Part shown: one piece after another, positions 6,380-12,970 of the stretch | Layout: each line of letters begins with the position of its first letter | Numbering within the stretch: position 1 is the stretch's first letter | Assembly (NCBI GenBank): GCA_022827405.1 | Contig: JAJDTA010000195.1 | Span: 1-38,495, forward strand | From: Acidimicrobiia bacterium | Lineage (GTDB): Bacteria; Actinomycetota; Acidimicrobiia; Acidimicrobiales; Bin134 | DNA length: 38,495 nucleotides | Reading direction: 5' to 3' | Notes under the pieces: model-generated | What the model was told of the DNA's origin: nothing | The model's database searches: none | Seen by the model: only the letters and a program-made list of their open reading frames with translations | Translations under genes and position numbers: made by a program

Positions 6380-7012
6380 ATGGAGAGGGCGGCTTTGTTC
6401 GACGCGGTTGGGGAACAGCGCCGTCGGTTGATCGGCGTTCTTGAGGGGTTGAGCGACGAGCAGTGGAACGTGCGGTCGTTGTGTGAGGAATGGCGGGTGC
6501 GCGATGTGGTTGGGCACCTCGTCAGCATCTTGGAAATACCGGCCGGCCGGTACTTGTGGCGGTCGATTCGGGCCAGGAGCTTCGACGCCTACGCGGCTGT
6601 TGTGGCTCGAGACTACGGCTCACAAGACCCCGGCCAGATCCTCGCCATGTACCGCGAATTGGCCAGCAAGCAGATTGCCCCGCCGATTATCGGCCCCATC
6701 GCGCCGTTGACCGATGTCCTGGTCCACACCCGCGACATCGGGCGGCCGCTCGGCCTCCCAGCAACGCTGCATCCTGAGGGGCTGCACGCCGCACTCGACT
6801 TCTGCTTGGGCGGCCGCGCCTTCGGCTTCGTGCCGAAGAAGCGCATCGAGAACCTTCGATTCGAGGCAACTGACATGGACTGGTCGGCCGGTGACGGGGA
6901 GTTGGTGTCGGGACCGGCGGAGGCGATCTTGTTGGCGGTCACCAACCGGCCTATCGCACTACCCGAATTAAGCGGAGACGGCGTTGAGATGTTGGCCAAC
7001 CGCAGCTGCTAG
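6380..7012 (+). CDS. maleylpyruvate isomerase-family (DinB-like, mycothiol-dependent) protein
   Basis: 210 residues from ATG 6380, the first Met of the conserved part; the frame is open further upstream but that DNA is antisense to the lipoprotein gene. The N-terminal four-helix DinB-like core reads ALFDAVGEQRRRLIGVLEGL, then CEEWRVRDVVGHL, where the W-xV-D-V-V-x-H pattern carries the metal-binding His. A second His is in DVLVHTRDIGRPLG, the usual third-helix metal motif. Family members use mycothiol as thiol cofactor or are of unknown activity. The substrate is unknown. No partner genes are adjacent. Confidence 0.85.
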   Translation: MERAALFDAVGEQRRRLIGVLEGLSDEQWNVRSLCEEWRVRDVVGHLVSILEIPAGRYLWRSIRARSFDAYAAVVARDYGSQDPGQILAMYRELASKQIAPPIIGPIAPLTDVLVHTRDIGRPLGLPATLHPEGLHAALDFCLGGRAFGFVPKKRIENLRFEATDMDWSAGDGELVSGPAEAILLAVTNRPIALPELSGDGVEMLANRSC

Positions 7013-7313
7013 GACGGGTTCTCGAAAAGGACTACGCGCTAGTCGCGAGCGGCGGGGTCACGGTGGCAATGCGAGGTGAGTTCTATGTGGCCGAACCACT
7101 CTGCCCTGAAGCTGGCTGCGGCGGGGTCGTGCTCGGCGACCTCCCCGGCGGCTTGTTTCTGCAACTGCACGACGGCTGGTGTGGCTTCGGCGACAAAACG
7201 GGCGCGTGGAGCGCTGGCGTTTTACGATCCCGACATCGGCTCTGGTAGGTCGATGAACTGTCGGCCGGTCTTTTTGCCGACCGAGTACGCCTATTTGAAT
7301 GGAGGTGACGTGC
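7013..7313 (+). other. intergenic stretch with possible decayed coding sequence
   Basis: No confident gene. One frame (from about 7015, GTG at 7063, stop at 7248) gives a protein-like stretch including FYVAEPLCPEAGCGG, VLGDLPGGLF and DGWCGFGDKTG. A neighbouring frame then gives ALAFYDPDIGSG and CRPVFLPTEYAYL up to about 7324. The switch between frames around 7200 would fit a frameshifted remnant of a small gene, but I know no family for it. Confidence 0.25.
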
Positions 7314-7562
7314 ATGGATCCTGAAACAGCTATCGCGACGGTGGGAGTCTCCCTACTTCTCGTTGCGTTCGCCCTCAACCTCAAGGGGACTCTCGCCGCG
7401 AATTCGGCGATCTATCAGGGAATGAATGCGATCGGGGCTGCGCTGGCCTGCCTCGCCTCGGCGATGATCGGCTTCGTGCCTTTTGTGATCCTAGAAGGAG
7501 CGTGGCTGGCCGTGGCCTTGTCCGCGCTTGCGGGCTGGCGAAAGGCGGGTGTGTCCTCGTGA
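7314..7562 (+). CDS. CBU_0592-family small membrane protein
   Basis: 82 residues with three hydrophobic stretches (about 4-23, 36-55 and 58-77) and the pattern SAIYQGMNAIGAAL in the middle, matching the CBU_0592 domain (short membrane proteins with a conserved N-x-x-G in the second helix). ATG 7314 is set by the strong GGAGGTGA at 7301-7308. The function is unknown. It stands alone between the isomerase-family gene and the convergent secreted repeat protein. Confidence 0.75.
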   Translation: MDPETAIATVGVSLLLVAFALNLKGTLAANSAIYQGMNAIGAALACLASAMIGFVPFVILEGAWLAVALSALAGWRKAGVSS

Positions 7563-7647
7563 GCCTGAGCGCCCGGGTGGTCGATCTGTCACTTGGCGAG
7601 CAAGCGCTCCGCATTTTCTGATGACACCTGGGCTGCTATTGACCTCA

Positions 7648-8337
7648 TTACACGCAGCCCATTCCGTCTCCGTCTCGGTCTAGCCGGTACGGGTCTACGC
7701 CCGGTACTAGGACGGTGACGGGTCTCTGGTCCGATGTGAGGTCCCCGCAGTTGATTGCATCTCCGGCCAGGTTCGGCAGGCAAGGGCTGTAGGCCGGGTG
7801 GCAGTCAGAGTCGTCAGTCGCGTCGATTGGCGTTGTCGGGGCGGCGCCGCTGGCGCGCAGAGTGGTAAGGGCGGTGTCGTCGAGCACCAAATAGCAGCCG
7901 ATGGCGTCGTGGTAACCCCAGCTGAGGCGGGCGAGCACGGTTTGGCGGTCGGCGCTTTTGGCCACGTCGACGGGCCTCTGGCCGAATTGGTGGTGCTCGA
8001 AGCATCGCTTTGACGCCTCGGTTTCTCCGTCGGGCAGGCTTTGGGGGGTGGGGGCGGTCCGCAAGACGGCCAGTGCGGTGTCGTCGAGGGTGAGGTAGCA
8101 GCCGATGGCGTCGTGCCAGTTCCAGCTCGTCTGCGCTAGCACGGTCGGGCCGTCGGCGGTTTTGGCCACGTCCACGGGCTGAGCGCCAAATTTATGGTGC
8201 TCAAAGCACCGTTGCGCCACACTCTGCTGGGTATCACTTTGGGCTGCTGCCGGACCCGCCGCCACCGCCACTACCCCCGACAACAGGCCACAAACAGCCA
8301 GCACCGAGGCCACCTTGTACAAAAACCAGAATTTCAC
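7648..8337 (-). CDS. secreted protein with two CFEHH/HDAIGCYL repeats and a C-terminal excalibur-like domain
   Basis: 229 residues from GTG 8337, which gives a compact signal peptide (KFWFLYKVASVLAVCGLL, cleavage near AAAQ at 30-33); a TTG at 8376 would add 13 residues. Two tandem repeats of about 50 residues (43-93 and 111-161) share RCFEHHxFGxxPVDVAK, TVLAxxSW and HDAIGCYLxLDDTAL. Each has one Cys near the start and one near the end, suggesting a disulfide. The last 50 residues have four Cys (179, 186, 197, 228), HPAYSPCLP and DPYRLDRDGDGMGC, an excalibur-type calcium-binding end. Exported, function unknown. Confidence 0.8.
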   Translation of the reverse strand: MKFWFLYKVASVLAVCGLLSGVVAVAAGPAAAQSDTQQSVAQRCFEHHKFGAQPVDVAKTADGPTVLAQTSWNWHDAIGCYLTLDDTALAVLRTAPTPQSLPDGETEASKRCFEHHQFGQRPVDVAKSADRQTVLARLSWGYHDAIGCYLVLDDTALTTLRASGAAPTTPIDATDDSDCHPAYSPCLPNLAGDAINCGDLTSDQRPVTVLVPGVDPYRLDRDGDGMGCV

Positions 8338-8663
8338 AGCCCGGCACCCTACCCTTCGCGTGGCTGGTGGCTGCAAGGACTTCGTGTCTACTCACCGGTT
8401 GTGGACGACTCTGTCCGTGTAGCGCGCCAGCCTCTATTGGGTTCGGCATCTCTCACGGGTTCAAATCCCATCCGGCGCTGTTACCTCCAAAGTGCCCCAG
8501 AGACTGTGCAATTCCCGGGGAGATTCAAGGCTGCGACTATGCGCTGAACCTCTCCGAAAACTGGGCAGGGTGTGCTACTATTGCCCGACCGACCCCCTTG
8601 TCGGCGCTGTTCTGTCAAGATTGCTGTTGTTGCGGGCTTGTCCACGACTGGGAGGAGAGTTCG
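8338..8663 (+). other. intergenic region holding a tRNA-Cys 3' remnant
   Basis: No gene is seen. It carries the tRNA fragment at 8453-8479 and leads into the antiporter operon. TACTAT at 8576-8581 could be a -10 box but no -35 is clear. A small hairpin (CCGAC/GTCGG) near 8587-8602 lies in the leader; I do not see a known riboswitch. Confidence 0.5.
8453..8479 (+). repeat. tRNA-Cys 3'-end remnant, candidate attachment site
   Basis: 26 of 27 bases match the 3' part of the two tRNA-Cys genes (T arm, acceptor strand and discriminator), with one change after the 17th base. No matching 5' half, D arm or anticodon arm lies upstream at tRNA distance. This is what site-specific integration into a tRNA 3' end leaves behind, so it may be the right end of the island. 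Confidence 0.7.
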
Positions 8664-9152
8664 GTGGGGAAGGCGACTGAGACTGATTTGCCTGGCGTGG
8701 GGGTGCGCTTCGAACTGGAAACGAACGCGGGCCGCTGCGTCGGCGTGGTGGTTCATCAGTCCGGGCGGCGCGATCTGGTGGTATATGACGAGCGGGATGT
8801 CGACCGGGCGTGCGAGAGCGTCGTGTTGACCGAGGACGAGGGGCATACCCTCGGCGAGCTGCTGGGCGGCAACCCGGTGCTGGAGCATCTCGACGACGCA
8901 GTACATCGCCTGGAGGACCTCGTGATCTCGTGGATCACGATCGACCCGAAGTCATCTCTGGCCGGGCTCACCCTGGCCGAGGCCGAGCTGAGGGCGAAAA
9001 CCGGTGCAGGTGTTGTAGCGCTCGTCACCGATTCGGGGTCCATCCCCATCCCGGGTGGAGCCGACCGTCTCGAACCCGGCGGCACGGCAGTGGTAGTCGG
9101 CGTTCCGGCCGCGGTGAATGCCGCCACCAAGCTGCTGAACGAATCGGGCTAG
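8664..9152 (+). CDS. khtT: TrkA-C-type regulatory subunit of K+/H+ antiporter (KhtT-like)
   Basis: 162 residues from GTG 8664, placed by GGGAGGAGAG just upstream. The N-terminal half (about 10-75) is an N-domain typical of KhtT/AmhM regulators (LPGVGVRFELETNAGR). The C-terminal half (about 85-160) is a TrkA-C/RCK-C domain with LAGLTLAEAELRAKTGAGVV and LEPGGTAVVVG. In Bacillus, KhtT gates the KhtU antiporter; RCK-C domains often bind c-di-AMP. The antiporter gene starts 3 nt after its stop, so the two are co-translated. The symbol rests on the pair arrangement and domain match. Confidence 0.85.
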   Translation: MGKATETDLPGVGVRFELETNAGRCVGVVVHQSGRRDLVVYDERDVDRACESVVLTEDEGHTLGELLGGNPVLEHLDDAVHRLEDLVISWITIDPKSSLAGLTLAEAELRAKTGAGVVALVTDSGSIPIPGGADRLEPGGTAVVVGVPAAVNAATKLLNESG

Positions 9153-9155
9153 CCC

Positions 9156-10370
9156 ATGCACACGGGCGGCGATCTGTTTGTGATCGAGCTCGGGGCGGTG
9201 GTGCTGGTCTTGGCCATCGTCGCCCGCCTGGCCCGAAGGATCGGCCTGCCCGCGCTTCCGCTGTACCTGCTGGTGGGATTTGCCCTCGGCGAGGGCGGTC
9301 TCGTCGAGTTGCCCGCGTCGGAGGAGTTCATCGAGGTGGGCGCCGAGATCGGCGTCATCTTGATGCTGCTGATGCTGGGACTCGAGTTCTCCGCCCACGA
9401 GCTGATCGACAACGTGCGACGGTCAACGCTGGCCGGGATCGTCGACATCGCCCTGAACTTCCCGCCCGGGTTCATAGCCGGACTGATTCTCGGTTTCGAT
9501 CCGATCGTCGCCGTTTTGCTCGGCGGCGTGACCTACATCTCGTCGTCGGGCATCGTGGCGAAGCTCGTCGCCGACCTCGACCGCATCGGCAACCACGAGA
9601 CGTCGGTGATTTTGAGCGTGCTCGTCATCGAAGACCTCGCCATGGTGATCTACTTGCCCATCGTGTCGGGCGTGCTCTTCGGCGGCTCTCTGCTCAGCAC
9701 CACAATCACCGTCATCGTCTCATTGCTGGTGGTCATTGCGGTGCTCGCGGCCGCCTACTTTTTCGGCGACCGGCTGAGCGCCATGGCATTGAGCCAATCC
9801 AGCGAGGCGCTTTTGTTGACCCTGCTCGGCGGAACGCTGCTATTCGCCGGCATCGCCGGGCGCCTCAACCTGTCAACGGCGGTGGGCGCCTTCGTGGTGG
9901 GCGTCGCACTGTCGGGCGACATCGTCTCGCATGCCCGCGGGCTGCTGTTGCCGCTCCGCAACCTCTTCGCCGCGGTCTTCTTCGTGTTCTTCGGCCTGCA
10001 AGTCGACCTAAACCTCGTCCCCGATGTCGCCGTGGCCGCGGCCGTCATCGCCGCCGTCACCATCGCCACCAAGTTCGCCACCGGCTGGATCGCAGCGGGT
10101 CGAGCCAGTATCGGCAAACCCGGCCGGGTTCGCACCGGGGCCGCCCTCATCGCCCACGGAGAGTTCTCCATCGTCATCGCCGAGCTCGGCATCACCCGCG
10201 AGAGCGACCTCGGCGCGCTCGCAGCCACCTACGTCATCATCCTCACCCTCGTCGGCGCCGTGTTCTACCAGTTCTCCGACTCCTTGACCCTCCGCGTCCC
10301 AACCAGGCACCACCGTTCCCGGTGGCAGCGCACATCTCGCCTAGTGCAGGGAGTCCGCAGGCGCCGCTGA
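9156..10370 (+). CDS. khtU: CPA2-family cation:proton antiporter (KhtU/KefB-like)
   Basis: 404 residues, about 12 hydrophobic helices with few hydrophilic loops, as in the Na+/H+ exchanger domain of CPA2 antiporters. Conserved stretches include LVGFALGEGG, LMLLMLGLEFS, SSSGIVAKL and GEFSIVIAELG. It would expel K+ (or Na+/NH4+) in exchange for H+ under control of the KhtT-like protein encoded 3 nt upstream. It ends after the membrane domain with a short basic tail and no fused TrkA-N domain, matching the split KhtTU layout. Start ATG 9156. Confidence 0.9.
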   Translation: MHTGGDLFVIELGAVVLVLAIVARLARRIGLPALPLYLLVGFALGEGGLVELPASEEFIEVGAEIGVILMLLMLGLEFSAHELIDNVRRSTLAGIVDIALNFPPGFIAGLILGFDPIVAVLLGGVTYISSSGIVAKLVADLDRIGNHETSVILSVLVIEDLAMVIYLPIVSGVLFGGSLLSTTITVIVSLLVVIAVLAAAYFFGDRLSAMALSQSSEALLLTLLGGTLLFAGIAGRLNLSTAVGAFVVGVALSGDIVSHARGLLLPLRNLFAAVFFVFFGLQVDLNLVPDVAVAAAVIAAVTIATKFATGWIAAGRASIGKPGRVRTGAALIAHGEFSIVIAELGITRESDLGALAATYVIILTLVGAVFYQFSDSLTLRVPTRHHRSRWQRTSRLVQGVRRRR

Positions 10371-10456
10371 AGGCCAGCTCGCCAGTCGTACCGCCTAGTC
10401 GGGGGAAAGCGACTGACGAACTACCCTCTTGAGGGCTTCAAACTCCGGGGGTCGGG

Positions 10457-11287
10457 TTGTCGCCAAGAGTTGTCTGCTGGAACATCGCGAAACGTCATGA
10501 GCCGTGGCGCGAACTGGTGACGATGGACGCAGACGTTGCCCTGCTGCAAGAGGCAGGTCTGATGCCTGAGGAAGTCGCTGACAAGGTGGAGATCGACAGC
10601 GTCAATCGTCCTGACCATCTATGCGACCGATGGCCGATGGTGGTGAAGCTGCCAGATCGGGTTGAGGTCGAGTGGTTCAAGCCAGTCAGTCCGATGATGA
10701 GACCCGAGGCAGACGAGATTCCGGTCAGCGACGTGAGCACAATTGCTGCTGCCCGGGTCAACCCCCAGGGTGTGGAGCCGTTCATCGTCGTTTCCATGTA
10801 CGCGCGCTGGGTAATGCCGCACTCGTCAACCGACACGAAGTGGGGCGTCGGGCATTCTGACGGATCAGCGCACAGGATTCTCTCGGACTTGTCGGCGTTC
10901 ATTGGCAGCACCGACCCGAGCACGCACCGCATTCTGGCCGCGGGTGATCTGAACATGTTCTATGGCGCTACCGAAGACAACCGGCTGGCGCTGGCAGCTC
11001 GGGACGGCACCGTGTTCGACAGAATGGCCGCACTCGGTCTGGAGTTCCTGGGTCCCCAGTATCCCGATGGAAGGCAGGCAAGCCCCACACCCCATGGCCT
11101 GGAGCCGAACACCAAGAACGTCCCCACCTATCACACAGCCCGCAAGTCCCCGGAGACTGCTGAGAACCAACTCGACTACGTGTTCGCGTCGCGCTGCTTC
11201 CACGAGGAAGTCACCGTGCAGGCCATGAACTCTCCCGAAGAATGGGGCAGCAGCGACCACTGCCGGTTCTGGATCGAAGTGGGTTAG
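10457..11287 (+). CDS. endonuclease/exonuclease/phosphatase-family protein
   Basis: 276 residues from TTG 10457 (no nearby ATG fits; a G-rich stretch precedes it). All expected metal and catalytic motifs are present: CWNI near the N-terminus (Asn), LLQEAG (Glu metal ligand), AAGDLNMFYG (Asp and Asn), ENQLDYVFA (Asp), and SSDHC near the C-terminus (Asp-His pair). The fold is shared by DNase I, AP endonucleases and inositol phosphatases, so the substrate is not fixed by sequence. There is no signal peptide. It is monocistronic, with 86 nt separating it from the antiporter. Confidence 0.85.
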   Translation: MSPRVVCWNIAKRHEPWRELVTMDADVALLQEAGLMPEEVADKVEIDSVNRPDHLCDRWPMVVKLPDRVEVEWFKPVSPMMRPEADEIPVSDVSTIAAARVNPQGVEPFIVVSMYARWVMPHSSTDTKWGVGHSDGSAHRILSDLSAFIGSTDPSTHRILAAGDLNMFYGATEDNRLALAARDGTVFDRMAALGLEFLGPQYPDGRQASPTPHGLEPNTKNVPTYHTARKSPETAENQLDYVFASRCFHEEVTVQAMNSPEEWGSSDHCRFWIEVG

Positions 11288-11550
11288 ACGTAATTTCGTC
11301 AACTAGATGTAGACATACCGTTGCTAGCCCATCGGCTGAAGGTACCGGTTTCGAAGCGACGCGGGGTTGGGCGCGGAGGACAATGAAGTGATCCTTTCAG
11401 GTCAAGTCGCCCATACGGACAATGCCCGAAGATAGGTAGGTTCGTGAACCGAGTTCACGACTTCCATCACCAGCAAAATCCAAGAAACCGGACGCGGGAG
11501 ATTCTCGTCGTGGGGCTCGGGCTGGGAAATGCATCCCGAACACAGCGCTT
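11288..11550 (+). other. intergenic region with an inverted repeat
   Basis: No open frame with protein-like sequence is seen. The only clear structure is the 8-3-8 inverted repeat at 11442-11460. Confidence 0.5.
11442..11460. promoter_or_regulatory. 8-bp inverted repeat (candidate operator)
   Basis: TCGTGAAC, 3 bp, GTTCACGA: perfect arms. No T-run follows, so it is not a normal terminator. It lies about 90 bp upstream of the acyl-CoA dehydrogenase fragment, where a regulator of that lost gene could have bound. Confidence 0.4.
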
Positions 11551-11766
11551 ATGACCTGGTTATTCACGGACGAGCAAGAGGCGTTTCGCGACATGGTGCG
11601 CGACTTCGCCGATCGTGAGATCGCCCCTCACGCTGCTCGGCGGGACCGAGACCGTGTTTTCCCCTCTGAGACGGTCACGGCGATGGGCGATCTGGGCTTG
11701 TTCGGACTGGTGTTTCCCGAGAAGTACGGAGGGGCGGGGGCCGACTTCATCATCGTCTCGAGGTTT
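11551..11766 (+). pseudogene. acyl-CoA dehydrogenase, N-terminal fragment
   Basis: The first 65-70 residues are a clear acyl-CoA dehydrogenase N-terminus: FTDEQEAFRDMVRDFADREIAPHA, then MGDLGLFGLVFPEKYGGAGADF. Family resemblance then stops abruptly near 11754. The frame runs on without homology to 11886. A normal enzyme has about 380 residues, so the FAD-binding and catalytic Glu regions are missing. No continuing homology is seen in any frame before the DUF917 gene, which suggests a deletion or insertion breakpoint near 11755. Confidence 0.8.
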
Positions 11767-11806
11767 AGGCATCAGGGCAAACTGCTTACTTCCCTCATTT
11801 GTTTGC

Positions 11807-11820
11807 AGCTAGGTGCCCAT
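11807..11820 (+). repeat. 14-bp direct repeat, copy 1
   Basis: AGCTAGGTGCCCAT, repeated exactly at 11881-11894. The two copies flank the candidate promoter of the DUF917 operon and lie just downstream of the acyl-CoA dehydrogenase breakpoint. Confidence 0.8.
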
Positions 11821-11842
11821 CGATCTTGGCGACCGAGCTTCG

Positions 11843-11848
11843 TATACT
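11843..11848 (+). promoter_or_regulatory. -10 box of the DUF917-HyuA operon
   Basis: TATACT is a strong -10 match about 46 nt upstream of the TTG start at 11894; no good -35 lies 17-18 bp upstream, so an activator (for example the PucR protein of the same operon) may be needed. It favours the start at 11894 over an in-frame GTG at 11813. Confidence 0.45.
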
Positions 11849-11880
11849 CTCCCGCGCCCGAATCCTCTTCTGGTCCAAGA

Positions 11881-11894
11881 AGCTAGGTGCCCAT
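11881..11894 (+). repeat. 14-bp direct repeat, copy 2 (covers ribosome site)
   Basis: Exact copy of 11807-11820. It includes AGGTG, the likely ribosome-binding site of the DUF917 gene, and the first base of its TTG start codon. Confidence 0.8.
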
Positions 11895-12970
11895 TGAGAG
11901 AACTCACGATCGACGACATTGATGACCTGGCGATGGGAGCTACGCTGTTGGGCACCGGCGGCGGCGGTGACCCCTATGTAGGAAAGCTCCTGGTCAAGCA
12001 GGCCATCGAGGATTACGGGCCGGCCCAGGTGGTGACCGTTGACGAGCTACCAGACGACGGTCTCATCATGACTACCGCCATCATCGGGGCACCCACGGTG
12101 ATTTTGGAAAAGATCCCGGCTGGCACTGAGTTCCGGTCAGGCATCGGGGCTCTTGCCGCCTATCTGGGCTCAGACCCGGTGGCCTTGATGCCGATCGAAG
12201 TGGGTGGGGTGAACACGTTGGTCCCGATTGCCACCGCGGTGGAGATGGGGATCCCGATCGTTGATGCGGACGGAATGCGTCGAGCGTTCCCGCAGATCGA
12301 GATGACGGTTTTCACGCTCCATGGGTTGAAGGCCGCGCCCATGTCGATCGCCGACGAAAAAGGCAACATGTGCGTGTTCGAGGCCAACACCAACCAGATT
12401 GCCGAGTCTTTGGCTCGCGCCGCGGTGGTACAGCTCGGGTTGGCCAATGCCATCAGCTGCTATCCCATGACGGTGGCCGATGTCCGCCGAGGCGGCATTC
12501 ACGGCTCGATGACCTATTGCACCGAGGTGGGAAGGCGCTTGTCCCAAGTGCAGCGAGGCGCGCCGGGGGCCTGGGATGAGCTGCTGTCCTACACCGAGGC
12601 TGCTTTGGTGTTCAGCGGGAAGGTGATTGACATCGACCGGCGCACCACCGAAGGTTTCGCCCGGGGCACGGTGGTGCTCGAGCATCTCGACGACTCGGCT
12701 CGCACGCTGCGGGTGGAGATCCAGAACGAGAACCTGATCGCATTCGAAGACGGTGAGGCGGTGGTGACCGTGCCTGATCTGCTGTGCCTGCTCGACCACG
12801 AGTCGGCCGATCCGATCACCACCGAGGGGTTGGCTTTCGGCCAGCGATTAGACGTTCTGGCCATGCCCTGCGCTCCAGAGTGGCACCGCGACGGCATGTT
12901 CGACCTGGTGGGTCCCCGGGCCTTTGGTTACGACATCGACTATGTGGACGGATGGAAAGGTCGGCGATGA
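11894..12970 (+). CDS. DUF917 family protein (S-methyl thiohydantoin desulfurase-like)
   Basis: 358 residues from TTG 11894, which gives the usual family start RELTIDDIDDLAMGATLLGTGGGGDP; the GTGGGGDP loop is diagnostic. Further family stretches are VDADGMRRAFPQIEMT and the C-terminal beta domain. DUF917 proteins are generally encoded beside HyuA-type hydantoinase/oxoprolinase subunits; Pfam now names the domain after S-methyl thiohydantoin desulfurase. A hydrolytic role on a five-membered cyclic amide is therefore likely but unproven. It shares ATGA with the HyuA gene (4-nt overlap), implying translational coupling. First gene of a nine-gene operon. Confidence 0.88.
   Translation: MRELTIDDIDDLAMGATLLGTGGGGDPYVGKLLVKQAIEDYGPAQVVTVDELPDDGLIMTTAIIGAPTVILEKIPAGTEFRSGIGALAAYLGSDPVALMPIEVGGVNTLVPIATAVEMGIPIVDADGMRRAFPQIEMTVFTLHGLKAAPMSIADEKGNMCVFEANTNQIAESLARAAVVQLGLANAISCYPMTVADVRRGGIHGSMTYCTEVGRRLSQVQRGAPGAWDELLSYTEAALVFSGKVIDIDRRTTEGFARGTVVLEHLDDSARTLRVEIQNENLIAFEDGEAVVTVPDLLCLLDHESADPITTEGLAFGQRLDVLAMPCAPEWHRDGMFDLVGPRAFGYDIDYVDGWKGRR

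Noticed and set aside
8424-8479. A complete third tRNA ending at 8479
   Set aside because: A GCGCCAG at 8424 could pair partly with the acceptor strand, but the distance is too short and no D or anticodon arm can be formed.
8545-8663. c-di-AMP (ydaO-type) riboswitch before khtT
   Set aside because: The leader is too short and I find none of the conserved core; only a small hairpin.
8810-10432. 540-codon plus-strand open frame over the antiporter genes
   Set aside because: Very Arg/Pro-rich shadow of khtT and khtU, which have clear family motifs in another frame.
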